From JBQTIY01 sp052387675 (GTDB taxonomy: Bacteria; Planctomycetota; B15-G4): 64,000 nucleotides of DNA. Each line of letters starts with the position of its first letter. The first letter of the stretch is position 1. Both the position numbers and the translations under genes were made by a program. Positions 19,120-26,822 of this stretch are shown one piece after another. The notes under the pieces were generated by a model. That model saw only the letters and a list, made by a program, of their open reading frames with translations, ran no database searches and was not told the origin of the DNA. Where the stretch lies: positions 100,011 through 164,010 of the forward strand of contig JBQTIY010000004.1 in NCBI GenBank assembly GCA_052387675.1, in the 5' to 3' direction.

Positions 19120-19953
19120 ATGGGCTCGCCATCGTCGTCAGCACATCCGGCGGGAAGCGCTGAGAATCCCGGGTTGGAGCCTGCAGCGGCTCCGCGCCGC
19201 CTGGAGCGCGTGCTCGTCGTGATGCCGGCCTACAACGCTGAGGCCACGGTCGAGCGGACGTTTCGCGACATTCCGCCGGGGCTGGCGGCCGAAGTGCTTC
19301 TAGTCGACGACTGCTCCAGAGACAGAACGGTGGAGATCGCGCGCGGTCTCGGCATCACGACGCTGCGCCACGAACGCAACACCGGCTATGGCGGCAACCA
19401 GAAGACCTGCTACCGCGAGGCGCTCGCCCGCGGAGCGGACGCCGTGGTCATGCTGCACCCTGACTATCAATACGACGCTCGCATGCTCGGCGCGATGATC
19501 ACAATCCTGCGACTGGGCACCTGCGACATCGTCATGGGTTCTCGAATCCGCACGCGCCGCGAAGCCCTGGACAGCGGCATGCCGCCCTGGAAGTACGTGG
19601 CCAATCGTGGCCTGACCTTCATCGAGAACCTCGTGCTCGGCCAGAACGTCGGGGACTTCCACACCGGCTTGAGGGCCTACACGCGCGAAGTTCTAGAGAC
19701 CATCCCTTTCGCGCAGAACTCCGATGACTTCGTGTTCGACACGCAGTTCCTGGTGCAGGCTGTGCACTTCGGGTTCAAGATTGGCGACGTGCCGGTGCCG
19801 TGCCGCTATTTCCGCGAGGCCTCCTCGATCAACTTCCGTCGCAGTGTGCGCTATGGCTTTGGCACTTTGGGAGCGCTGGCCAAGTTCCAGATGCAGCGTG
19901 TGGGCCTCGCGCGCTATCGCGAATTCGTGGCAGCCAGTCCCCGCCGCGCGTGA
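19120..19953 (+). CDS. Family 2 glycosyltransferase (polyprenyl-phosphate sugar synthase type)
   Basis: 277 residues. The GT-A nucleotide-binding fold shows RVLVVMPAYNAEATVERT, LLVDDCSRDRTVEIA, RNTGYGGNQKTCYREAL and the metal-binding HPDYQYDARML; a GSRIRTRREALDSGMP loop follows. This resembles dolichol/undecaprenyl-phosphate mannosyl- or glucosyltransferases, which load a sugar on a lipid carrier at the inner face of the membrane. No C-terminal membrane helices are present. The stop overlaps the GTG start of a GT83-type transferase, which suggests that the two act in sequence. Confidence 0.85.
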   Translation: MGSPSSSAHPAGSAENPGLEPAAAPRRLERVLVVMPAYNAEATVERTFRDIPPGLAAEVLLVDDCSRDRTVEIARGLGITTLRHERNTGYGGNQKTCYREALARGADAVVMLHPDYQYDARMLGAMITILRLGTCDIVMGSRIRTRREALDSGMPPWKYVANRGLTFIENLVLGQNVGDFHTGLRAYTREVLETIPFAQNSDDFVFDTQFLVQAVHFGFKIGDVPVPCRYFREASSINFRRSVRYGFGTLGALAKFQMQRVGLARYREFVAASPRRA

Positions 19954-21437
19954 GTCGGGCTGTGATTGCGCTGGTGCTGGCGGTGCTGTGCACCCTGCGG
20001 ATTGCAGTGGCCGCGCAGTTGCAGCTCTTTGGCGATGAAGCCTTTTACTGGTGGTGCGGCCAGCGCTTGGCACCGGCTTTCGCCGACCACCCCTTCATGA
20101 CGGCGGGACTGGTGCGAGCGGGCACCGAACTCTTTGGCGACACACCCTTGGGCGTGCGCTCGCTGTTCCTCTTGCTCGGCGCGCTTCTGCCGCTCTGGGT
20201 TTGGCTGCTCGCGCGGCCCCTCGTGGGGGCGCGTGACGCCCTCCTAGCCGCCGGCCTGAGCCTGTGCCTGCCGATGGTCGGCGTGACGCTGGCGCTGGCC
20301 ACACCCGACACGCCGCTGCTCAGTTTTGCGCTCTTGGCGATCTTGGGCTTCGAACGCGCCACGCGTACCAACCGGCCTGGTGCCTGGCTCCTCTGGGGCC
20401 TAGCGACTGGACTCGGTCTCTGTACGCACTACCGCTTCGCTCTGGTCCCGGCCGCCGCGTTGCTCTGGCTCGTCTGCACGCGCGCGGGGCGGTCGCAGTG
20501 GGTCCGGCCCGGGCTCTGGCTTAGCGGAGGCGTCGCCTTGCTCGGCACGTTGCCCGCCGTGAGCCTGAACTGGCAGGTGGATCTGGCTTCGCTTCAGTAT
20601 CAGTTTCGCGAGCGCCATGCGGCCGACCCGGGACCCCTTGCCTGGCTCTTGCATCCGGGCGAACAGGCCATCGCCGCCTCGCCGCTGCTCTATGTTGCCC
20701 TGCTAGGGGCGCTGGTCTGGGCGGTTCGGCGTGCCCGACGTGGTGATGACCGAGCAGCCCTGCTCGTGGCCTTTGGCGGCCTGCCCATGGCCTGCTTCTT
20801 CCTGATGAGCCCCTGGACCGACGTCAGTCACAACTATTGGCACTGGCCACAGCTCGGCTATGCACCCTTGCTGATCCTGACTCCCGGGGTTCTGCGCCGG
20901 TGGTCTGAGCGAGGCGGCTGGAGGCGAGTTGGCGCGATTGCGGCCCCCGTGCTCGGACTGAGCCTGCTGCTCGTCCTCATGGTGGATGCACTGACTGCGC
21001 GGACGATCCTCCCGCTGCGCGGCTTTTCCGGCTGGGCAGAGCTGACTGCCGCGGTGCGCGAGCGGCTACCGGAGTTGGTCCCGGCCGGCGCGGACCCTGG
21101 GCCGGCTCTGATCATTGCGGACAACTACGTCGCCGGCTCTCAACTCGCCTTCGCCCTCGGCGACAGAGTCGACGTCTACGTCCTCGATCACCCGCTGAAT
21201 CGCAAGCACGGCCGCGGACTTCAGTTTCGCCTTTGGGGCAAGGACGAGGCCGGACTCGCGCAGCGCGCCGGTGAATCGGCACTGCTCATTCTTGAGCCGA
21301 CAGCCCTCAAGAGCGCTGATGATCACTCGTCGCTTGGTCGCGCGCTGACGCGGATCGAGTCCGGAAAACCGTGTGGTGAGTTGCGCGTCGGGAAGCGCCA
21401 GTTTGAGTTCCACTGCGGAAGAGTCCGTCAGCACTGA
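19950..21437 (+). CDS. ArnT/PMT-like membrane glycosyltransferase (GT83-type)
   Basis: About 495 residues from GTG 19950, whose GTGA overlaps the stop of the GT2 gene; an upstream in-frame ATG at 19800 would lie deep inside that gene and is rejected. The signature GDEAFYWWCGQRLAPAFADH near the N-terminus matches the DEAYYW...DHPP loop of ArnT-like lipid-linked sugar transferases, including the catalytic acidic residue. About ten to twelve membrane helices follow, then a soluble C-terminal region. Such enzymes move a sugar from a polyprenyl-phosphate donor to lipid A or another acceptor outside the membrane. The acceptor here is unknown. Confidence 0.8.
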   Translation: MSRAVIALVLAVLCTLRIAVAAQLQLFGDEAFYWWCGQRLAPAFADHPFMTAGLVRAGTELFGDTPLGVRSLFLLLGALLPLWVWLLARPLVGARDALLAAGLSLCLPMVGVTLALATPDTPLLSFALLAILGFERATRTNRPGAWLLWGLATGLGLCTHYRFALVPAAALLWLVCTRAGRSQWVRPGLWLSGGVALLGTLPAVSLNWQVDLASLQYQFRERHAADPGPLAWLLHPGEQAIAASPLLYVALLGALVWAVRRARRGDDRAALLVAFGGLPMACFFLMSPWTDVSHNYWHWPQLGYAPLLILTPGVLRRWSERGGWRRVGAIAAPVLGLSLLLVLMVDALTARTILPLRGFSGWAELTAAVRERLPELVPAGADPGPALIIADNYVAGSQLAFALGDRVDVYVLDHPLNRKHGRGLQFRLWGKDEAGLAQRAGESALLILEPTALKSADDHSSLGRALTRIESGKPCGELRVGKRQFEFHCGRVRQH

Positions 21438-21532
21438 GCGCTGCGGGCTGTTGGTAGGATGGCCGCGTGGATGGGCGACAGGCTCGCCCCCCGATGTGGC
21501 GGATGGGCCTCGCGAGTGGCCGGAGTGCGGCG

Positions 21533-22369
21533 ATGCGGTTTCTCAAAGTCGAGGGCGCCGGCAACGATTTCGTGCTGATCGACAGCTTTGCCGAAACCGT
21601 TACAGAGCCAGCCGCGCTGGCCATGGCGATGTGTGATCGGCACCTTGGCGTTGGCGCTGATGGGCTGCTCCTGGTGGGCCCTTCGCGCCTCGGCAGCGTG
21701 GCGCGCATGCAACTCTTCAATGCAGACGGCAGTGAAGGGCGCATGTGCGGAAATGGACTGCGCTGCGTGATTCGCTGGCTTGCGGAGACTGGGCGCGCCG
21801 AGGGCCTGGTCTCGGTGGAGACGGCGGCCGGAGTGCGCCGCGGCAGAATGCTCTCGGCCGAGCAAGTTTCGATCGATATGGGTCAGCCCAGCTTTCATCC
21901 CGAGGCCATCCCGGTGCGAGCGCGGGGCGACGGCGGCCTGCCGCCGGAAGTGCCAGTGCCGAGCGCGGCAAGGGCCACGCTGAACACTGGCTACTGCGTT
22001 TCGATCGGCAATCCGCATGTCGTCGTGCGGGTGGCTGATCCTTCGACAGCGGACCTGGCCCATTTCGGCCCGCTGCTCGCCAACTCACCGCTCTTCCCAG
22101 AGGGCGCCAACGTTCACTTTCTGAGTGTCGAATCGCCCGGACAACTGGTCGCCCGGCCCTGGGAGCGCGGCGTCGGCGCCACCCGTGCCTGCGGAACGGG
22201 GGCCGTCGCCAGCGCGGTTGTGGCTAGGCGCCTGGGCTGGACTTCTGCAGAGTGCACGCGCGTCAGCATGCCCGGCGGCGAACTCCATGTGCGTTGGGAC
22301 GGCGAGGGTGCCGCCTGGCTTGAAGGTCCAGCGCGGACAATTTTTAACGGTGAGTGGCCCGGCGCGTGA
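21533..22369 (+). CDS. dapF: Diaminopimelate epimerase
   Basis: 278 residues from the ATG at 21533, which has GGAG 7 nt upstream and begins MRFLKVEGAGNDFVLID, the normal family N-terminus. A GTG at 21467 would add 22 residues with no family similarity. The two catalytic cysteines are in MCGNGLRC and RACGTGA. The segment ERGVGATRACGTGA replaces a highly conserved second Glu (usually ERGVGET) by Ala; the first Glu and the Arg are kept. The enzyme makes meso-diaminopimelate for lysine and peptidoglycan synthesis, so this organism probably has peptidoglycan (murD is also present). Confidence 0.93.
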   Translation: MRFLKVEGAGNDFVLIDSFAETVTEPAALAMAMCDRHLGVGADGLLLVGPSRLGSVARMQLFNADGSEGRMCGNGLRCVIRWLAETGRAEGLVSVETAAGVRRGRMLSAEQVSIDMGQPSFHPEAIPVRARGDGGLPPEVPVPSAARATLNTGYCVSIGNPHVVVRVADPSTADLAHFGPLLANSPLFPEGANVHFLSVESPGQLVARPWERGVGATRACGTGAVASAVVARRLGWTSAECTRVSMPGGELHVRWDGEGAAWLEGPARTIFNGEWPGA

Positions 22370-24990
22370 CCGGCGCGCTGACTGTCGCCTTGGCGACTGT
22401 GTTGGTGCGACAGGTGCTGGTCGGCAGCGCTGTGGATCTTGGTCCCACGGCGATGCCTCTGGCAATGGCGCTGCTCTTGGCAGCGATCGGGCTCGGCCTG
22501 ACCGCTCGTGCGAGAGTGCCCTACCTGAGTGATGGAGTGGCGCTGGCGCTGCTCGTTCCCTTGCGTGGACCGCTCTGTGACGGCGTCCATTGGATGTTGC
22601 CAGGCGAGGCGGCGGTGCTGGTGGGTTCGCTCCTCTCGCTGGTTCCGCTTGGTTTCGTGCTCGGTCGCCAATTGAGCCTTTGGACGTTTGGCGCGCCGTT
22701 GCAAGCCGCTCTGGGAGTCTGTGTTGGCGTCCTGTTGATTCGGCTGGGCGCAGCCGGGGCAGTGCCGGCGTGGCTGGCCGGAGGGGTCGTCGCAATTTCA
22801 CTGGCGACGCTGGGGGAATTGCGCCGCGACCGCCGCGTCCTCGTGGAGCGCGTGCAAGGCGAGCCGCTGGCCTTCGCTGCGTTGCCCGTGGGCTTCGCGC
22901 TCGGAGCGCTGATCCTGGTGCTCAGGCGTGTCGTGCCTGGCTACGCAGAGCCGTCACCGCACGCGACTGGCGATGTGCTCCTCGTGCTGCTTGGCCTCGC
23001 CATCCTGGTGGCCTGGCCGACTGGCGTGTTGACCCGCAGCAAGGTTGCGCAGCGGATCGTGCTGAGCGTGGGCGGCGCCATTCTGGCCGGCGCCATGCTG
23101 CTGACGCTCATCCTGCTTGGCCTGTACCGTGACGCCATTGAGCAGGTTGAACTCACGCGCGTCTTTCGGATTGCCTCCGTGCGCTACGACGGCCTGATCA
23201 GTGAGTGGGCGCTATGGCTGGGATCCATGACGGCCGCAGGTTCAGCCGCTTTGGGTCTCGTCTTTGGTGCGCTGGGTGCGCGCTCCCTGGGCCTGTTGGT
23301 GCTCGGAGCAGGATTCGCCGTCGGCGGAGAGCTGCTTTGTTGGAAGCTCGATCCCAGTCTCGCCCCCGACGCTCTGCTGCGAGCCGGCGCGGTCGCCGCA
23401 CTCGTTTCGGCCGTGACCGCTTTCGCAGGAAAGCGGGCCTTGCTGCTCTTGCCACTGGCAGCCTTCCCCGTGCTCATGCCGCTGCCGCGCGAGAGGATCA
23501 GTTTCGAGGAGGTGCGTCGCCCAGGGGAGTTTGCGGTCGAAGCCGTCGCGCGGAATTTGGCGGCTGATGTCACGCTCTTTTCAACGCCTGGCCGCGAGGC
23601 GCCGAGTGCCGAAGGGCGCTTGGCGTGGAAGCGGGTCATGACTCCCACGCGACCGCTCTTCCACGTTGATGGCTTCGGCCGACTTATGGGTCCCTCGGCC
23701 GATCGACATCTACATGTCGATGGCGACGAAGCCGTCGCTCAGGAGGAAGCTTTCCTCGGCCTGCGCGTCGGCGGGCTGCCGTTGCACGCAGGGCACCCGC
23801 CCATGGGAGCGCACGGCAGCCTGGGGCGCCTGACGCGTTGGTTTGCGCGCTCTGGTCAGGCGCTCTGCCTCGGACCCGGCGCGGAACTCATGGCAGCGGA
23901 TCTGGTCGACGCGGGGTTGGGAGCAGGTGTCATCGTTGGCACCGAGGCGCCGCTGGGACGGGACGCGTTGTTGCTGCTGCTGGATGCATTGGGCAGCGCA
24001 GGATGGCAAGCGGCCAAGTTGGCCGATCCGGTGTCGGCTCTGCGAGCTGTCGGCGCCGCTTCGCTGGACACGGTTCTGGTCGTCCCCGATGGAGGTCTTA
24101 CCGACTGGGAGTCACCGCTGCTCACGACAGAGTCGCTGCGACGAGCCCGTGCGGCCCTGCGGCCCTCAGGACGATGTCTCGTTTGGGTGGACACGCAGAA
24201 TCTCGACAGCGGTGCTCTCGCGTCGCGGCTGGCTGCCTTTGGCTCTGTGTTCGGCGCCAATGGCTGCGCCTTGATCGAGCCCCGCGGAACGGCGGCTCCC
24301 TTTCTTCTTCTCGTGGGATGGAGAGAGCCGGCGGGGCGTCCGCAGCTTGTGGAGTTGGCGGCGCTTATTAGCAGCTCAGGCTCCGGCATGGATCGGGTTT
24401 TCCTGAGATCCGTGAATGACCTCGGCGCGCTTCTGCTTGCCGATGGAGCGGGGCTGGAGGCGCTGGCCGGCGAGGAGCCGAGTCACCGTCGCAGCCGCCC
24501 ATCGAGCGCGAGTTGCTTGTCAGAGTTCGGCTGGGCCGCAGTGCTGGGCGTGCAACAGTCTGGCGCGCGGCTGTCGCGAGTCGTCGAAGGAGCCTCTGAC
24601 CTGCGCGCGCTTTCAGCGCGGACCCTTGAGGGCCTGGCTCGACACACGCGCTACGCTTTCGAGCCGGGAGCGCTGAATGAGACGGTCTTGGCGATTGTTC
24701 CGGATATCGACTGGCAGCAGTTCGACGGGGCCGTAGAGGCGCTAAGCGCGGCCGCCAAGGCAGATGCTGCGGATCCGTTGCTTCACTACGCACTACTGAA
24801 AGTGCTCGAACCTCTGGCGGCCGCAGGAGAATACAGTCGCTTCGCCAGGGCCTTCGAGTCGTGTGGAGCTCGGGAGATGCGCGACTGGAGGCTTGCGCTG
24901 CTCGAGTCCTGGGTGCAGACCGGAAGTTTGGAGCCAGCAGCCGCTCAGGCGGCTCTCGACCGAGCCATGGCCTGGAAGGAGGAAGGCTGA
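22354..24990 (+). CDS. Large membrane protein with degenerate spermidine-synthase-like domain
   Basis: 878 residues. About residues 5-380 are hydrophobic with roughly ten to twelve membrane helices. A soluble region follows (about 385-750) whose layout resembles the spermidine-synthase-like part of membrane-fused SpeE-type proteins: a SRVDGFGRLMG-like strand appears as HVDGFGRLMG, then ALCLGPGAELMAADLV at the nucleotide-binding loop, then TLVWVDTQNLDSGALASRLAAFGSVF-like helices. The usual GxGxG loop is altered to GPGAE, so methyl or aminopropyl transfer is doubtful. A helical C-terminal tail ends the protein. It starts at GTG 22354 (or GTG 22366), overlapping dapF. Confidence 0.6.
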   Translation: MARRVTGALTVALATVLVRQVLVGSAVDLGPTAMPLAMALLLAAIGLGLTARARVPYLSDGVALALLVPLRGPLCDGVHWMLPGEAAVLVGSLLSLVPLGFVLGRQLSLWTFGAPLQAALGVCVGVLLIRLGAAGAVPAWLAGGVVAISLATLGELRRDRRVLVERVQGEPLAFAALPVGFALGALILVLRRVVPGYAEPSPHATGDVLLVLLGLAILVAWPTGVLTRSKVAQRIVLSVGGAILAGAMLLTLILLGLYRDAIEQVELTRVFRIASVRYDGLISEWALWLGSMTAAGSAALGLVFGALGARSLGLLVLGAGFAVGGELLCWKLDPSLAPDALLRAGAVAALVSAVTAFAGKRALLLLPLAAFPVLMPLPRERISFEEVRRPGEFAVEAVARNLAADVTLFSTPGREAPSAEGRLAWKRVMTPTRPLFHVDGFGRLMGPSADRHLHVDGDEAVAQEEAFLGLRVGGLPLHAGHPPMGAHGSLGRLTRWFARSGQALCLGPGAELMAADLVDAGLGAGVIVGTEAPLGRDALLLLLDALGSAGWQAAKLADPVSALRAVGAASLDTVLVVPDGGLTDWESPLLTTESLRRARAALRPSGRCLVWVDTQNLDSGALASRLAAFGSVFGANGCALIEPRGTAAPFLLLVGWREPAGRPQLVELAALISSSGSGMDRVFLRSVNDLGALLLADGAGLEALAGEEPSHRRSRPSSASCLSEFGWAAVLGVQQSGARLSRVVEGASDLRALSARTLEGLARHTRYAFEPGALNETVLAIVPDIDWQQFDGAVEALSAAAKADAADPLLHYALLKVLEPLAAAGEYSRFARAFESCGAREMRDWRLALLESWVQTGSLEPAAAQAALDRAMAWKEEG

Positions 24991-25001
24991 ATGGAACCGG
25001 T

Positions 25002-25021
25002 GCCGGGGAGAAGGCCCCGGC
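25002..25021. terminator. Bidirectional hairpin terminator
   Basis: A perfect 7-bp stem, GCCGGGG (25002-25008) with CCCCGGC (25015-25021), encloses the 6-nt loop AGAAGG. It lies in the 43-nt gap between convergent genes (22354-24990 plus, 25034-25702 minus), the right place for a shared terminator. No T-run follows on either side. Confidence 0.55.
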
Positions 25022-25033
25022 CCGTAAGTTGAC

Positions 25034-25702
25034 TCAGCTCTGGAAGTCCAGCAGGGCTTCAGCGAGTTCGCGGACTTCCTGGCCCGGAGCGCGTGCCAAC
25101 AGCCGAACGCGGTAGTTGCCCACCCCGATCGGGGCGAACGCGATCGGCTCACCGCTGAAAGGGCGCTTCTCTCTCGCGCTGCCGTTCACGTCGAGCACGA
25201 CCGAGATGAGTTCTCCAGGCTGCAGCTCCGGAGGTTCATGGCACCGAACCACGAGCCGGGCCGTGCCGTTGGCCTGCATCTGCAGTTCCAGTTCATCGAG
25301 CCCGTGCCCGGGCCCACGAATGGTGATCTGGTCGGTGGTTGCGCTGACGGCCGGGCCGCGCAAAGCGCCGAGGGCTGGCACGGGTGCGGGCGCGACGAGC
25401 GCCTGAAGCGCGAGTTCGAACTGGTTCAGCAGTTCCAGGCCGCGCTGATGCAGGCGAGCCACAATCTGCACACTCCGTGGGGCCGACTTGATGCCGACAG
25501 TGACCGCCACGGCGCGCAGCAAGTCGAGGCATGGCTCGCAGCGCAGAGCATGGGACTCGAGCTCTTGCCGGGCACGGGCGGGGAGGAGCGCACTCGCGTA
25601 CCCGGCAAGAGTCTCGTCCGTAGGGCAGCCGGACGGCGACTCGGGCGCAAAGGGGATTCGGCCCTGCGTCCGGAAGAGGCGGTCAATGAGGTGGTCATTC
25701 AT
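25034..25702 (-). CDS. Zinc-finger anti-sigma-like protein
   Basis: About 222 residues from the ATG at 25700-25702. The N-terminal part has CPTDETLAGYASALLP followed by LESHALRCEPCLDLLRA, the H-x3-C-x2-C pattern of zf-HC2 anti-sigma domains. There is no membrane segment; the C-terminal half is beta-rich (ISVVLDVNGSAREKRPFSG), as seen in sensor or adhesion domains. It is directly downstream of an ECF-like sigma gene on the same strand with 94 nt between. The inference is a cytoplasmic, soluble regulator of that sigma factor; direct evidence of binding is not visible. A longer start (25789) would add 29 residues without a clear ribosome binding site. Confidence 0.6.
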   Translation of the reverse strand: MNDHLIDRLFRTQGRIPFAPESPSGCPTDETLAGYASALLPARARQELESHALRCEPCLDLLRAVAVTVGIKSAPRSVQIVARLHQRGLELLNQFELALQALVAPAPVPALGALRGPAVSATTDQITIRGPGHGLDELELQMQANGTARLVVRCHEPPELQPGELISVVLDVNGSAREKRPFSGEPIAFAPIGVGNYRVRLLARAPGQEVRELAEALLDFQS

Positions 25703-25796
25703 GGAGAGGTCCGTCCGAGTGCCCGATGAACTGGCGGCCCTGACGAGGGTTGGCCCGTCGACTCTGACAGGCCCCCCAGTCTTTCGCACGTTAGCG

Positions 25797-26672
25797 TCAT
25801 GTCTGCACGGTCGCCGCCCCGAGCAGGTCTGCCACCTCGCTCAGAACCGACAGGATGGCTGCCTCCACACCCTCTTCCCGGGAATCAGCCAACTTGGCCA
25901 ACTCGGGGAGAGTGCAGCGGAAGCGGGGATAGTCCAGAACCACCAATCCGACCAGGGCTCGTCGTTTGGCTCCAGGCTGCAGGAGCGCCTCATGGAGGCG
26001 GGAGACCGGGTGGGGCAGCAGCAACTTCAGGGCCTGAGCCACCGCAGGCGTAAGGACACGGGGGTCGGGCAGCCGAGCTCGGCGCGGATAGGACTTCGAG
26101 TCGTGCAGCTCGGTCATCTGGTCTTTGGCGCGTTTGTAAAGGGCGTCGATATTGGCGCGTGACGTGGCCATGACCACGGCAATCCGTTCGCGCTCGATTT
26201 CGCGAAAGACCCAGAGGACCGCAGAAATCCGCTTCCAGTCCAGCATGAAGAGCAGGTTGTGAAAGGTGTCCAGCTCTTCGCGCGCCAGCGACTGGTTCTC
26301 GGGGCTGACGGTCGTTGTGTCGGCAACTTCCCAGGTGGGCTCATCGTCGTCACCGCCCTGCCCGTAGGCGCGCGGCTGGCGACGCCATTTGCGCCGTTCA
26401 TCGAGTGCGAATCGGGTGGCCACAACCTGAAGAAAGGTCGCGAGGGCGCAGGAGTTGCGGCCCTCGAAAGCGCGCAGACGGTGATAATTGTTGTTCTTAA
26501 GAGCGATGACGAACGACTGGAAGACGTCGTCGAGATAGTCGCGGGGAAAGTCGAAGCCGGGCGTTACGAGGACCGAGTAGACGAGGGACCGGTACCGCGT
26601 GAGCAGCTGCTCGAACGCACCGGGCTCATCCTGGAAGATGCGCTCCAGGAGTTCCTTTTCGTCAGCGTGCAT
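25797..26672 (-). CDS. ECF-like sigma factor with C-terminal extension
   Basis: 291 residues. Region 2 is seen at about residues 15-95 (AFEQLLTRYRSLVYSVL, YLDDVFQSFVIALKNNN, LATFLQVVATRFALDERRKWRR). Region 4 lies at about 130-190 (LDWKRISAVLWVFREIERERIAVVMATSRANIDALYKRAK), where the helix-turn-helix is shifted from the usual sequence. An extra helical tail of about 100 residues (from LHDSKSYPRRARL) continues past the sigma region. It directs RNA polymerase to a subset of promoters and is followed by the zinc-finger gene. The start is ATG 26672. Confidence 0.75.
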   Translation of the reverse strand: MHADEKELLERIFQDEPGAFEQLLTRYRSLVYSVLVTPGFDFPRDYLDDVFQSFVIALKNNNYHRLRAFEGRNSCALATFLQVVATRFALDERRKWRRQPRAYGQGGDDDEPTWEVADTTTVSPENQSLAREELDTFHNLLFMLDWKRISAVLWVFREIERERIAVVMATSRANIDALYKRAKDQMTELHDSKSYPRRARLPDPRVLTPAVAQALKLLLPHPVSRLHEALLQPGAKRRALVGLVVLDYPRFRCTLPELAKLADSREEGVEAAILSVLSEVADLLGAATVQT

Positions 26673-26721
26673 GGGCAGCCTAAATCGCGCTAAGACAGGA
26701 CCTTAGATGATGCGGTCTCGG

Positions 26722-26750
26722 TTGTAATCCCGAGCGATTTCGGCGATCAT
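26722..26750 (+). promoter_or_regulatory. Possible gyrA promoter
   Basis: TTGTAA (26722-26727) and GATCAT (26745-26750) are separated by 17 nt and each match the sigma-70 consensus at four of six positions. They lie about 73 nt upstream of the gyrA start, in the 150-nt gap shared with the divergent sigma gene. A weak match; other sites cannot be excluded. Confidence 0.25.
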
Positions 26751-26822
26751 AACCCGATTCAGGCAGGCCGTTGCCAGTCCGGCTTTCGCTATGGCCTCCC
26801 GCTGACCCAAGGGACCCTCAGG

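Noticed and set aside
19800..19949. Upstream start for the GT83-type gene
   Set aside because: The extension lies within the GT2 gene in another frame; GTG 19950 at the GTGA overlap fits better.
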